Part shown: positions 40,166-49,911 of the stretch, piece by piece
How the letters are laid out: every line of letters starts with the position of its first letter
Numbering within the stretch: position 1 is the stretch's first letter
Source: Pigmentiphaga sp.
GTDB lineage: Bacteria > Pseudomonadota > Gammaproteobacteria > Burkholderiales > Burkholderiaceae_B
Length of the DNA stretch: 64,000 nt
Assembly (NCBI GenBank): GCA_023228945.1
Contig: JALOAI010000023.1
Location: forward strand, 1-64,000
Direction of reading: 5' to 3'
Made by a program: the position numbers and the translations under genes
Notes under the pieces: generated by a model
Seen by the model: the letters and a program-made list of their open reading frames with translations, nothing else
What the model was told of the DNA's origin: nothing
The model's database searches: none

Positions 40166-41857
40166 ATGACCCAGCGCGTGAAGAATGTACTCTTCATCAT
40201 GTGCGATCAGCTGCGCGCCGATTATCTTTCCTGTTTCGGCCATCCGCACCTGCACACCCCGAACCTCGACCGTCTCGCTTCGCGGGGCATGATCTTCGAC
40301 CGCGCCTACGTGCAATCGCCGGTCTGCGGTCCTTCCCGCATGAGCTACTACACCGGGCGCTATGTTCATGCCCACGGCGCCAGCTGGAATTTCGTACCCA
40401 TCAAAGCCGGGGAGATGACGCTGGGCGATCATCTGCGGCCCCTGGGCGTGCGTTCGGTTCTGGTGGGCAAGACCCATATGCGCGCCGACTACGCCGGCAT
40501 GTCGCGCCTGGGGATCGATCCCGGTTCGCCGATCGGCGTGCGGATCGCCGAGTGCGGCTTCGATCCCTACGAGCGCGACGACGGCATCCATCCGTATTCG
40601 GGTCACGATCCCGATCCGACGTACAACCGCTACCTCGAAGCCCATGGCATGGGCGGCGACAACCCCTGGGAAAGCTGGGCCAACACCGGCATCGATAGCG
40701 AGGGCACCGAGCGCTCGGGCTGGTTTCTCAAGTATTCGCGGCTGCCGGCGCGCGTGCCGGATGAACACGCCGAGACGCCCTATATCACCAGCCGTGCGAT
40801 CGACTTCATGAACGAGGCGGGCGACCAGCCGTGGTGTCTGCACCTGTCGTACATCAAGCCGCACTGGCCCTATATCGTGCCCGAGCCCTATGCCAGCATG
40901 TTCGGCGCCGAGGACGTGATCCCCGCCGTGCGCGATGCCGGTGAACGCGAAGACCCTCATCCCGTCTACGCCGCCATGATGGAACATCGCGTCTCGCAGA
41001 CCTTCTCGCGCGACGGCGTGCGCGAGGCGGTGATCCCGGCCTATATGGGCCTGATCAAGCAGATCGACGATCAATTGGGCCGGCTGTTCGCCCATATGGA
41101 AGCCCAGGGCCTGATGGAAAATACCATGATCGTATTCACTTCCGATCATGGCGACTATCTTGGCGACCACTGGATGGGCGAGAAAGACCTGTTCCACGAG
41201 CCCGTCATCAAGGCGCCGCTGATCATCTACGATCCCGACCCTCGCGCCGACGCCACGCGCGGCACGCGCTGCCCGGCCCTGGTCGAAGCCGTGGACATCG
41301 CCCCCACCTTGCTCGACATCTATGGCGGGCCACCGGTGCCCCACATCATGGACGGCCGTTCACTGCGCCCGTGGCTGTTCGGCCAGGCGCCCGCCGACTG
41401 GCGCGAGCACGTGGTGTGCGAATACGACTTCGCCTTCCAGGATTCGCGAATCGCGCTCGGCGTGGCCCCGATCGATTCCTGGATGCGCATGATCTTCGAC
41501 GGCCGCTGGAAATACGTGCTGTTCGAAGGCTTCCGGCCGATGCTGTTCGATCTGGAGCACGATCCACAGGAACTGCGCGACCTGGGCGGCCAGGCCGGCT
41601 ACGACGACATCAAGGCGCGGTTGCACGAGGCGCTGTTCGCCTGGGCGCGCCGGCCCCGCCAACGCGCCACGGTGTCCGACGTCGCCATCGAGTCGGTGGA
41701 GGTGCAGGCCCGCATCGCCGAAGGCGGCATCCTCATCGGCTACTGGGATGAAGCCGACCTGGCCGAGGCCCGCCGGAACTTCCGGCCCCGCTTCGCTTCC
41801 ACCAACCCACTGGTCCAGCCCACGCTCGACCGGCTTACCGATCCCCAGGAGTGCTGA
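40166..41857 (+). CDS. sulfatase-family enzyme (sulfatase or phosphonate monoester hydrolase)
   Basis: The 563-residue alkaline-phosphatase-superfamily enzyme has metal ligands at FIMCDQLRADYL, the formylglycine signature CGPSR (within VQSPVCGPSRMSYYTGRYVH) and FTSDHGDYLGDHWMGEKD. There is no signal peptide, so it is cytoplasmic. Overall layout and C-terminal DPQELRDLG resemble phosphonate monoester hydrolases and choline-sulfatase-like enzymes. GGAG precedes ATG 40166. A cupin gene follows after 2 bases and then a Bug binding protein, so it probably belongs to a small catabolic set. Confidence 0.9.
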   Translation: MTQRVKNVLFIMCDQLRADYLSCFGHPHLHTPNLDRLASRGMIFDRAYVQSPVCGPSRMSYYTGRYVHAHGASWNFVPIKAGEMTLGDHLRPLGVRSVLVGKTHMRADYAGMSRLGIDPGSPIGVRIAECGFDPYERDDGIHPYSGHDPDPTYNRYLEAHGMGGDNPWESWANTGIDSEGTERSGWFLKYSRLPARVPDEHAETPYITSRAIDFMNEAGDQPWCLHLSYIKPHWPYIVPEPYASMFGAEDVIPAVRDAGEREDPHPVYAAMMEHRVSQTFSRDGVREAVIPAYMGLIKQIDDQLGRLFAHMEAQGLMENTMIVFTSDHGDYLGDHWMGEKDLFHEPVIKAPLIIYDPDPRADATRGTRCPALVEAVDIAPTLLDIYGGPPVPHIMDGRSLRPWLFGQAPADWREHVVCEYDFAFQDSRIALGVAPIDSWMRMIFDGRWKYVLFEGFRPMLFDLEHDPQELRDLGGQAGYDDIKARLHEALFAWARRPRQRATVSDVAIESVEVQARIAEGGILIGYWDEADLAEARRNFRPRFASTNPLVQPTLDRLTDPQEC

Positions 41858-41859
41858 GC

Positions 41860-42324
41860 ATGAGAACCGAATCCGCCGACATCACCCGTAACCACACCGG
41901 CCTGGACGGTGTGTCCTGGAACATCCTGGGCCAGGTGTATGTGCCCAAGCAGGCCAGCGAGGATAGCTTTGCCTGGCATGCCACGTTTCCGGAGGAAACC
42001 TTCGTGCCGCCGCATACCCATCCGCACCAGGATGAATACATCTATGTGCTAGATGGCCATATCGACCTGCTGATCGCCGGCGAGAAGCGCAACGCTCGCG
42101 CCGGCGACCTGGTCCGCATGCCGCGCGGCATCGAGCATGCGTTCTTCAACAATTCCGGCCGTGCCGTGCATGCCCTGTTCTGGGCGGCGCCGGCCGGCAA
42201 ACTGGTCGAGCTCTACCAACGCATCCACAACGTCGCCAACCCGGCCGAGGTCGTTGCCATCGCCCGCGAATACGACGTGCTGTTCGGACCCCCGGTGTCG
42301 TCGGCACGTCCCGTCCAGCCCTGA
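41860..42324 (+). CDS. cupin-domain protein
   Basis: The 154-residue single cupin has the metal motif PPHTHPHQDEYIYVLDGHID and a second motif PRGIEHAFFNNSG. ATG 41860, with AGGAG 8 bases before it, is 2 bases after the sulfatase stop, so the two are co-translated. It may be a small-molecule isomerase, dioxygenase-like enzyme or sensor for the same substrate. The substrate is unknown. Confidence 0.88.
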   Translation: MRTESADITRNHTGLDGVSWNILGQVYVPKQASEDSFAWHATFPEETFVPPHTHPHQDEYIYVLDGHIDLLIAGEKRNARAGDLVRMPRGIEHAFFNNSGRAVHALFWAAPAGKLVELYQRIHNVANPAEVVAIAREYDVLFGPPVSSARPVQP

Positions 42325-42404
42325 GTCCCCGGCCGCGATCGCGCCGGGCACCCCGGTATGCGTCGCGCCCCATCTAAAAGCCATATATCCGGAAGGAGAC
42401 ATCC

Positions 42405-43397
42405 ATGTTCAAACTGCAACGCCGCCGCGCGCTGGCCGCTCTCGGCTCCGCCGCCCTCGCCCTGGCCTGTGGCCCTGCCGTCGCGAATACTCACGACAGC
42501 TATCCCAACAAATCGATTCGCCTGGTCGTGCCACTGCCGCCGGGCAGTCCTCCCGACGTCCTGGCGCGTGTGGTGTCCGAGCGCCTGCAGGCGGCATGGG
42601 GCCAGCCCGTGGTGGTGGAGAATCGTCCCGGCGCCACCGGCATGATCGGCCTGGACGCCGTGGCCCGTTCGGCGCCCGATGGCTACACCATGGGTATCAT
42701 GTTCATGACCCATACGGTGTTGCCGTCGATCTTCCGCTCGGTGTCCTACGACACCGCCACCGCCTTCGCCCCGGTGGCCAATCTCGTGTGGCTGTATAAC
42801 GTGCTGGTGGTGCATCCTTCCGTGCCCGCGGGCTCGCTGCAAGAGCTGATCGCCACCGCCCGGGCCAACCCCGGATCCCTCACCTATGCTTCCGGCGGCA
42901 ACGGCTCGCCCGCTCACTTGATCGGCGAATCCTTCCGGCAAATGACGGGCGTGGATATTCAGCATATTCCCTACCGGGGCCCCGCCGAAGCCCTCAACGG
43001 CCTGCTGGCGGGCGACACGTCGATCATGTTCGCCACCAGTTCCGTCGCCGTCCCCATGGTTCGCGCCGGCAAGGTCAAGGCCCTGGCCGTCACCCGGCCG
43101 GAACGCTTCGACGTGCTGGCCGACGTCCCCACCCTGGAAGAAGCGGGCCTGCCCGGCTTCGCCATGCGCGAATGGGAGGGCGTCGTCGCTCCCGCCGGCA
43201 CTCCGCCGGCGATCATCGAGCGCTGGAATCGCGAACTTGCGCGTATCATGCAGGAGCCCGAAGTCCGAGCCAGCCTGGAAGCGCTAGGAATGCAGACCGC
43301 CGACGCCAACACGCCGGCCGAGTTCGAGCAACTGATTCAGAGCGAGCTGTCCACGTGGGCGGAGGTGATCCGCCGCTCGGGCATCGAGGCATCCTGA
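42405..43397 (+). CDS. Bug-family periplasmic solute-binding protein
   Basis: The 330-residue protein has a signal peptide (ALAALGSAALALACGPAVA) and the Bug/TctC core: YPNKSIRLVVPLPPGSPPD, VVVENRPGATGMIGLDAVA, PDGYTMGIMFM and HIPYRGPAEALNGLLAGD. GGAAGGAGA precedes ATG 42405. It is the third gene of the sulfatase-cupin set. Bug proteins usually serve a TctAB carrier, and none is encoded here. Confidence 0.95.
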   Translation: MFKLQRRRALAALGSAALALACGPAVANTHDSYPNKSIRLVVPLPPGSPPDVLARVVSERLQAAWGQPVVVENRPGATGMIGLDAVARSAPDGYTMGIMFMTHTVLPSIFRSVSYDTATAFAPVANLVWLYNVLVVHPSVPAGSLQELIATARANPGSLTYASGGNGSPAHLIGESFRQMTGVDIQHIPYRGPAEALNGLLAGDTSIMFATSSVAVPMVRAGKVKALAVTRPERFDVLADVPTLEEAGLPGFAMREWEGVVAPAGTPPAIIERWNRELARIMQEPEVRASLEALGMQTADANTPAEFEQLIQSELSTWAEVIRRSGIEAS

Positions 43398-43452
43398 TCC
43401 CAGGCGCCGCCCGGCCGGCGCCACGTCCATCCCCTGGAGGATTTTCCCGGTC

Positions 43453-44310
43453 ATGACAGCCCAGCCCACACCCCGCGTCTTCTGCGACCCCGCCGAGTCC
43501 GAGGCGCAATACAACCTGCGCGTCGCCTTTCCCGATTTTCCCGATGTGCTGGCAAGCTGGCAGGCGGCCACCCGCCGCGTCCACGCCGCGCGCCAGCCCG
43601 TCCGGGATATCGCCTACGGCTCCGAGGCGCTGCAAGACTACGATTTTTTTCCCAGCGGCCGGCCGGGCGCGCCCCTGTTCGTCTTCGTTCACGGCGGCTA
43701 TTGGCAGGGCGGCGATAAAAACGACGTCGGTTTCATCGTCGAGCCCTACGCCGCCGCCGGCGCCGACGCCGCGGTTCTCAACTACCGGCTGGCCCCCGCC
43801 AACCGGATCGAGGAGATGGTGGACGACGTCCTGCAGGGGCTGCGCCACCTCATGGCGCGCCGGGAGGCCGGCGAACTCACCTTCGACCCCGCCAAGCTGG
43901 TCCTCATGGGTCATTCCGCCGGCGGCCACCTCGTGGCCACCGTGGCTTGCAGGGCCGAGGCCGCCGGCCTGCCGGCTCCGGCGCTGGTGTTTCCTGTGAG
44001 CGGCCTGTTCGACCTGCCGCCGCTGCTGCCCAGCAGCATCAATCACGCGCTAGGCCTGGACCCCGCCCGCGCCGAAGCCCTTAGCCCTTTGCTCATGGCG
44101 CCACCCGCGAATACCGAGTTCCAGACGGTGATCGGCGAGCATGAAACCGTTCAGTTCCACGAACAGGCACGGGTGCTGGCGGAGGCCTGGCCACGGGTCA
44201 GCCGCCATCATGTGGTGGCCGACACCCATCATTTCACCGTGCTGAACCTGCTGGCCGACCCCGGGCAATCCGCGGTCCAAGCCATGATCGCCCGCATGCT
44301 GGCCCTCTAG
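43453..44310 (+). CDS. alpha/beta hydrolase (kynurenine-formamidase-like)
   Basis: The 285-residue enzyme has the oxyanion motif FVHGGYWQGGDK, nucleophile elbow LMGHSAGGHLVA with the active Ser, and a likely acid/base pair near the C-terminus (HHVVADTHHFTVL). The HGGYW variant is typical of bacterial formamidase and esterase relatives. It follows the Bug gene by 55 bases and ends 49 bases before a LysR gene on the same strand. The substrate is probably the compound bound by the Bug protein or a derivative. Confidence 0.88.
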   Translation: MTAQPTPRVFCDPAESEAQYNLRVAFPDFPDVLASWQAATRRVHAARQPVRDIAYGSEALQDYDFFPSGRPGAPLFVFVHGGYWQGGDKNDVGFIVEPYAAAGADAAVLNYRLAPANRIEEMVDDVLQGLRHLMARREAGELTFDPAKLVLMGHSAGGHLVATVACRAEAAGLPAPALVFPVSGLFDLPPLLPSSINHALGLDPARAEALSPLLMAPPANTEFQTVIGEHETVQFHEQARVLAEAWPRVSRHHVVADTHHFTVLNLLADPGQSAVQAMIARMLAL

Positions 44311-44359
44311 CGCCGGATTGCCGAGCCTGGGGCCGGGCCCCGGGCTGCCATCGCCCGCC

Positions 44360-45295
44360 ATGCGCCTGCAACAACTCGAGCTCATTCTGGCTCTTACACA
44401 AACCGGCAGCCTGCGCGCCGCCGCCGAGATTCTGAACGTCAGCCAGCCGGCGCTCACCAAGTCGCTGCGCCAGCTGGAAGAAGAACTGGGCACGCCGCTG
44501 ATGATCCGTTCGCCGCGCGGCATGCGCCTGGCGCCAGCCGGCGAGCTGCTGGCGGCACGCGCCGCCAATGTGATGCGCGAGATCCAGCAGGCGCGCGACG
44601 ACATCGCCTGGCATACCCGCGAGGGTACGGGCAGCGTCAAGCTCGGCCTGTCGCCCGGCGCCGCCATCCACCTCACGCCGGCGGCGATCGGCCGCTTCGA
44701 AGCACGCTGGCCCCAGGTTCGGGTCCACGCCATCGACACTTTGTACCCCACCATGTTGGCACAATTGCGGGCCGGCGAGATCGACCTGGCCATCGGCCCC
44801 TTGCCCGACGGCGATATCGGCCACGATCTGCGCCTGCATCCGCTGTTCACCAGCCAGCATGTCATCGCGGCGCGCAAGGGCCATCCGCTCGTCCACGCTC
44901 GCCGCCTGGCGGCACTGGCCGATGCCGCCTGGGTGCTGACGGGTCCCGAAGGCGGTCCCGGCGATCCCGCACACCTCGGTTTTACACGCTTCGGCCTGCC
45001 GTCGCCTCATGTGCGCCTGGTATGCGAATCCTTTGCCACGGTGCTGGCCCTGTTGCCGGCCCTCGACGTGCTGGCCGTGATGCCGCGACGTTTTTTTGAT
45101 CGCTATGGGCCCAGGCTGGGCCTGGGCATGCTCGCCATCGAAGATCCGCTGCCCTGCCCCACCATTCATATCCTGTGGCGCGCCGACGGACCGCTCACGG
45201 TTCCGGCCCAGCGCTTGCGCGATGTTTTCATTCATGAGGCGGAACTGGGCCATGCCGCTCCCGATTCCGATCCCGGCGCACCGGCCCCTCAGTGA
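44360..45295 (+). CDS. LysR-family transcriptional regulator
   Basis: The 311-residue protein has the N-terminal winged HTH (MRLQQLELILALTQTGSLRA, ILNVSQPALTKSLRQLEEEL) and an effector-binding domain with VKLGLSPGAAIHL, MLAQLRAGEIDLAIGPLPDG. ATG 44360 is used; the open frame from 44318 adds a Pro-rich leader not typical of LysR. It reads with the sulfatase-hydrolase genes, and its stop overlaps the convergent MFS stop by 7 bases. It probably controls the upstream set. Confidence 0.9.
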   Translation: MRLQQLELILALTQTGSLRAAAEILNVSQPALTKSLRQLEEELGTPLMIRSPRGMRLAPAGELLAARAANVMREIQQARDDIAWHTREGTGSVKLGLSPGAAIHLTPAAIGRFEARWPQVRVHAIDTLYPTMLAQLRAGEIDLAIGPLPDGDIGHDLRLHPLFTSQHVIAARKGHPLVHARRLAALADAAWVLTGPEGGPGDPAHLGFTRFGLPSPHVRLVCESFATVLALLPALDVLAVMPRRFFDRYGPRLGLGMLAIEDPLPCPTIHILWRADGPLTVPAQRLRDVFIHEAELGHAAPDSDPGAPAPQ

Positions 45296-46494
45296 GAGTC
45301 GGACGGCGGCGCGGGCAGCAGCGCAAAGGCTAGCGCCCCCGCCGCCAACAGCCCGGCGATGACCAGGAACACCGCGGCGTATGGGTCGATGGCCGCGGCC
45401 TGGGCCCAGCCGGCCACCCACCCCGTCAGCGCCTGCATCAACGCCACGCCCAGGAACATGGACATCGTGAACAGCCCGATGGCCCGCCCCAGCAGCCGGC
45501 TGGGATAGGCGTCCCGCACGTCGGCATACTGCCAAATGGTATAGCTCGATAAGACGCCGACCACCAGCGGTACGCCGATCGCCACCGGTAATGTGGCGCG
45601 CAGGGCCAACAACATGAACAGCGCCGCCAGCAGCAGGGTGGCGCCCACGAGGGCTGATCGGCGCCAACGCCGGCCCGGATCGAGCCGCCCCAGCACGGGG
45701 GCGCCCAGGATCATCAACAACGACATCGCCAGCGCCACGTCGCCGGCTTGCACCAGCGACAGACCCTGGCGCTCGACGAGCAGCGGGCCCAGCCAGAGAC
45801 CGCGCAGCGCCATGATGCTGGCGTAGACCATGATGCCCAGCAGCACGATGCCCCAGGTATGCGGCAAGAGGAACAACCGAAGAAAGCCGTGCAATACGTC
45901 GGGCAGAGACTCGCCCTGGTTGCGCGTCGGCGGGTCGAGCCGCAGCCAAGCCCAGAGCGCCACCCAAGACGCCGCTGACAAGGCGGTGAGCACGGCGAAG
46001 CCGGCACGCCAGGAACTGGCCTCGATGATCCAGGCCAGCGGCGAGGCGGTCAGTACCATGCCGAGGCTGCCCAAACCCAGCGTGATGCCGGATATCGCCG
46101 CAAAGCGATCCACCGGAAATCGCTGAGCGATGAAGACCGAGCAGGCGAGAAAGGCCGGCGCACACCCCATCCCGATCAGCCCTTGGCCCACGAGCAGCAT
46201 GCCGTAGCCCGGCGCCAGGGTCGACAGCAGCGCCCCCAGGACGGTAAGCGGAAACACCGCCAGCAACACCCGCCGCACGCCATAAAAATCGATGCCGGCG
46301 CCCATGAATAGCTGCATGGCGCCGAACACGAAATGGAACATCGCCGCGACCACGCCCAGTTGGCCGGCGCTGAGCAGCAGGTCGGCCTGCAGCGCCGGCG
46401 CCATGACGCCCGCGATGGTGCGGTAGGCCTGGCTGAGGGCAAACGCGCCGATGAGCACCAGCAGCATCGTGCGCGCCGTCTTGGCGCCGCTCAC
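45289..46494 (-). CDS. major facilitator superfamily transporter
   Basis: The 401-residue protein has about 12 hydrophobic helices (MLLVLIGAFALSQAYRTIAG, LGVVAAMFHFVFGAMQLFMG, and so on) and the MFS loop segment GIDFYGVRRVLLAVFPLTV. GTG 46494 overlaps the stop of the LysR gene at 46491 by 4 bases, so they form an operon. Direction and substrate are unknown; it may import or export the compound handled by the neighbouring M20 and hydrolase genes. Confidence 0.92.
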   Translation of the reverse strand: MSGAKTARTMLLVLIGAFALSQAYRTIAGVMAPALQADLLLSAGQLGVVAAMFHFVFGAMQLFMGAGIDFYGVRRVLLAVFPLTVLGALLSTLAPGYGMLLVGQGLIGMGCAPAFLACSVFIAQRFPVDRFAAISGITLGLGSLGMVLTASPLAWIIEASSWRAGFAVLTALSAASWVALWAWLRLDPPTRNQGESLPDVLHGFLRLFLLPHTWGIVLLGIMVYASIMALRGLWLGPLLVERQGLSLVQAGDVALAMSLLMILGAPVLGRLDPGRRWRRSALVGATLLLAALFMLLALRATLPVAIGVPLVVGVLSSYTIWQYADVRDAYPSRLLGRAIGLFTMSMFLGVALMQALTGWVAGWAQAAAIDPYAAVFLVIAGLLAAGALAFALLPAPPSDSH

Positions 46495-47519
46495 CGAACG
46501 TCCCCGGGTACCGGCTTTGCAGCCTCGTAGCGCCGACGCAGAAACTCGACGAGCGACGCCAAACCCTGCTTGCGCGGCTGCTCGGCATATTGGATGCCGA
46601 GCGGCGGCAAGGCGTGCTCCGCCGGCACTGAGACGATGGCCAAGCTGCCATCGGCGATCCAGGTCTGCACCAACTGCTGCGGAAGCATCGCCACCACGGC
46701 GGAAGCCTGGAGCATCGGCAGAAGCAGCGCGAACGACCGGGTGATCGTCCTGACTTTTTGCGGGAAAGCCCCCAGGCGATCGAAGTACGCTTCAAAAGCC
46801 ACATGGGTTTCGGAGTCGAGCGGCGGCACCGCCCATTCCGCCGCCAGCAGCGCCACCTCTCGCGTTTCGCCGCGCTGTTGCCAAAGCGAATGCCGCGGCG
46901 AAGCGACCACCACGATGCGATCGGACAGCAAGGGCAAGAAAACCGTGCCGCCCGCGATCTCGGGCGGCCGACGCACCAGAATGGCGTCGTAGAGGCCGTC
47001 GGCGAATCCAGCCTGCAAGGCAGGGCGTTTATCTTCAACGACGTCCAGCCGCAATTGGGGCTGGCTGAAAAGAAAAGCCGGCAGTGCGGGCGCCAGAATG
47101 CCGGTCGTTGCCGGCGAAATCGCGCCAAGCCGCAGCATGCCGGATGCTCCCGCCGCGCTGGCGGCCAGGGCGGAGGCACATTCGGAGGCCGTGGCCAGGA
47201 TGGAACGCAGGAGCGGCAGGATATCGCGGCAAGCGTGCGTGGGTCGCATGCCCCGCGCGTGCCGCTCGAACAGCTCGACGCCGAGTGCGGCTTCGAGATC
47301 GGCAACGGCCCGCGTGGCGGCCGGCTGGCCCATCCCCAGTTGTTCGGCGGCGCGGTGCACGCTGCCCAGTTCCGCCACGGCCACCAGCAAGTGCAAATGA
47401 TGCAAACGGCCTTTGCGAAGCAAACGATTGAATACGGTAGAGGCGAGCAAGGGGATGCCATCCAGGGTGTCGGGTGCGCCGTCTGGCGGCACGGGAAAAA
47501 CGGCGGACAAGATCGTCAT
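46491..47519 (-). CDS. LysR-family transcriptional regulator (second)
   Basis: The 342-residue protein has an unusual 37-residue leader, then the HTH region LHHLHLLVAVAELGSVHRAA, EQLGMGQPAATRAVADLEAA, and an effector domain (MLRLGAISPATTGILAPALP). Relatives of this form (GbpR/CbpR-like) have the HTH placed after a short leader. It is divergent from the broken Bug gene and upstream of, and coupled to, the MFS gene. The 112-bp divergent region would hold its binding sites. Confidence 0.88.
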   Translation of the reverse strand: MTILSAVFPVPPDGAPDTLDGIPLLASTVFNRLLRKGRLHHLHLLVAVAELGSVHRAAEQLGMGQPAATRAVADLEAALGVELFERHARGMRPTHACRDILPLLRSILATASECASALAASAAGASGMLRLGAISPATTGILAPALPAFLFSQPQLRLDVVEDKRPALQAGFADGLYDAILVRRPPEIAGGTVFLPLLSDRIVVVASPRHSLWQQRGETREVALLAAEWAVPPLDSETHVAFEAYFDRLGAFPQKVRTITRSFALLLPMLQASAVVAMLPQQLVQTWIADGSLAIVSVPAEHALPPLGIQYAEQPRKQGLASLVEFLRRRYEAAKPVPGDVR

Positions 47520-47631
47520 CTCGGGCGGAGATAGCGATGTTCTTTTGGCATAGCTTGGCTCAATTTACCATTTGTGGGCGGAATCACAATTCGCGAGACT
47601 GCCCCCAATACTTCGTTGGGATGATCTCATC

Positions 47632-48527
47632 ATGATGCTCCGCCGTTTCAGTCGCCGCTACGTTCTCGGCCTCGCCCTGGCCACCCTGGCGCCCCTTGCC
47701 GCCAATGCGGCAGGATATCCAGACAAACCCATCCAATTGATCGTGCCCTTCCCCGCCGGCGGCTCGCTCGATGGCGTGGTCCGCACCATGCAGCCCAAGC
47801 TCAGCGCATACCTCGGCCAAACCCTGGTTATCGAGAACGTGGGCGGCGCAGGCGGCGCGATCGGCGCCAGCCGGGTGGCTCGCGCTGCGCCTGATGGCTA
47901 CACCCTGCTGGTGGGAACCAACAACGATGTCGCACTCGCGCCCACGCTGAACGACGCGATCCAGTATTCACCTCGAGACTTCACTCCGATCGCGCTGGCC
48001 GCCAGCACCCCGGTTCGCTGACCTACGGCAGCCCAGGCGTCGGCACCTTCCAGCATCTATTGGCGGAAGAGCTGCAATCGCGCGGCGGCGTTCAGGCCGT
48101 GCATGTTCCGTATCGCGGCGCCGCGCCCCTGCTCACCGACGTGATCGGTGGACAGATCGACCTCGCCGTGGTGGTGCCCAGTACCGCCGTGCCGCATATC
48201 GAAGCCGGCCGACTCAAGATCCTGGGCCTGGCGCGCGGCGAACGTGTGGCCGAATGGCCGGATTACCCGCTGCTCGGCGAGCATCCCGATCTCAAAGGCC
48301 TGGAGCTCAATGGCTGGTTCGGCTTCCTGGCCCCCGCCGGTTTGGATGCGGCCAAGGTCGAACGTCTGCGCGATGCGATCGACGCCACCCTGGCCGATCC
48401 CGACGTCGCCACCGCGCTGGCCGCGATCGGCTTTCAGGTGGCGTCGGACGCCGACCGCGCCGACTTCGGTGCCGTTATCGCGCGCGATGCCGCGCTGGCC
48501 GAGCGCTACAAGGAAAAAATGCCATGA
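47632..48527 (+). pseudogene. Bug-family solute-binding protein broken by internal deletion
   Basis: The first part (47632-48021) is normal: signal peptide VLGLALATLAPLAANA, YPDKPIQLIVPFPAGGSLDG, VARAAPDGYTLLVG, and FTPIALAASTPV, then a stop. The second part in another frame begins PGSLTYGSPGVGTFQHLLAE and continues to the end (48527). Compared with intact Bug genes in this window, about 28 codons between STP and PGSLTYG are missing. The junction CCCCGG suits a short-homology deletion. The stop precedes about 500 untranslated bases, which may also lower expression of the coupled M20 gene. Confidence 0.85.
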
Positions 48528-49858
48528 CCGCGTGCCAGAGCGCAAGCGCCGCCATGCCCGGCCGCGCCCTGCAAAGCGAGCCCTTGCTGGAGCCGGCGGC
48601 CGCCACCGTTGATGGCCGGACGCCTCTGGCCGCGGCCCCCGCGCTGAGTGAGCCGACGGTGCGCCCCCCGGTCCTGGCGGCAGTGGCCGAGAAGCGGGAG
48701 TTCGCCGCGCTACGGCGTGATCTGCATGCCCACCCGGAGCTGGGTTTCGCCGAGCATCGCACCGCGGCCGAGGTGGCGCGCCGCCTGGCGTCCTGGGGTT
48801 ATGCGGTTTCCACGGGGATCGGCGGCACCGGCGTCGTGGGCACCTTGCGTCGCGGCTCGGGCGCGCGCAGCATCGGGCTGCGCGCCGACATGGACGCTTT
48901 ACCGATGCAGGAGGCCAACTCCTTCGCCCATCGCTCGCGCCATCATGGCCGCATGCATGCCTGCGGCCATGATGGACACACCACCATCCTGCTGGCCGCG
49001 GCCTGGTACCTCGCCCGGCATGGTCGTTTCGAAGGCACACTGCACTGCATTTTCCAGCCCGCCGAAGAAGGCGGTCAGGCTGGCGCCCGGGCCATGATCG
49101 AGGACGGTCTGTTCACACGATTCCCTTGCGATCGCGTATTCGCGCTGCATAACTGGCCCGGCCAGCCTGTCGGCTGGTGGGGAGTGCGCAGCGGACCCTT
49201 CATGGCCTCCAGCAATCGATTCGAGATTCTCGTGCAAGGCAAGGGGGGGCATGCCTCCCGCCCCGACTGGGCGGTGGATCCGCTGCCCGCGGCGGCCCAG
49301 ATCCTGCTCGGTCTGCAAACCGTGATGTCGCGCGATCGGCCGCCGGAAGATGCCGCGGTACTCTCCGTGACCCAAATCCACGGCGGCGATGCCGTGAATG
49401 TGATTCCCGATCAGGCCCGTCTCGCCGGCACGGTGCGCACCCACGAGTCCGCTACGCTCGACTTGATCGAAAACCGCATGAGAACAATCGTCGAGGGGAT
49501 CGGCATCGCCCACGGCTGCGAAGCGCGCCTGATCTTCGAGCGAAACTATCCGGCACTGGTCAACGATTCCGATGCCACGCAAGCCGTGGTCCGCATCCTG
49601 ACATCGCTGGACGGTGCGCAACAGGTGGACTCCGCGGCGCCTCGCTTGATGAACTCGGAGGACTTCGCTTTCATGCTGGAAGCCGTGCCCGGGGCTTATG
49701 TGCTGCTCGGCAACGGCGATGGCTCCCATCGCGATGCCGGCCATGGCCTCGGTCCCTGCATGGTCCACAACCCTTCGTATGATTTCAACGACGCGCTGCT
49801 ACCGCTGGGCGCCGAGTACTTCGTCGCCCTGGTGGAAGACCAATTGCCGGCGGCTTGA
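48524..49858 (+). CDS. M20-family amidohydrolase
   Basis: The 444-residue metallohydrolase has LRRDLHAHPELGFAEHRTAA, the metal motifs RADMDALPM, MHACGHDGHTTILLAA and FQPAEEGGQAGARAM, and the C-terminal MNSEDFAFMLEAVPGAYVLL. This is the hippurate/IAA-amino acid hydrolase type that cleaves N-acyl amino acids. ATG 48524 overlaps the Bug pseudogene stop (ATGA). The first 50 residues are an Ala/Pro-rich extension absent from most relatives, so a later start is possible. Confidence 0.92.
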   Translation: MTACQSASAAMPGRALQSEPLLEPAAATVDGRTPLAAAPALSEPTVRPPVLAAVAEKREFAALRRDLHAHPELGFAEHRTAAEVARRLASWGYAVSTGIGGTGVVGTLRRGSGARSIGLRADMDALPMQEANSFAHRSRHHGRMHACGHDGHTTILLAAAWYLARHGRFEGTLHCIFQPAEEGGQAGARAMIEDGLFTRFPCDRVFALHNWPGQPVGWWGVRSGPFMASSNRFEILVQGKGGHASRPDWAVDPLPAAAQILLGLQTVMSRDRPPEDAAVLSVTQIHGGDAVNVIPDQARLAGTVRTHESATLDLIENRMRTIVEGIGIAHGCEARLIFERNYPALVNDSDATQAVVRILTSLDGAQQVDSAAPRLMNSEDFAFMLEAVPGAYVLLGNGDGSHRDAGHGLGPCMVHNPSYDFNDALLPLGAEYFVALVEDQLPAA

Positions 49859-49911
49859 CACCCGCCCGGTAAGGCGTGAAGCTGGGGCCTTACCCGCTCC
49901 CGGACTCTGCC

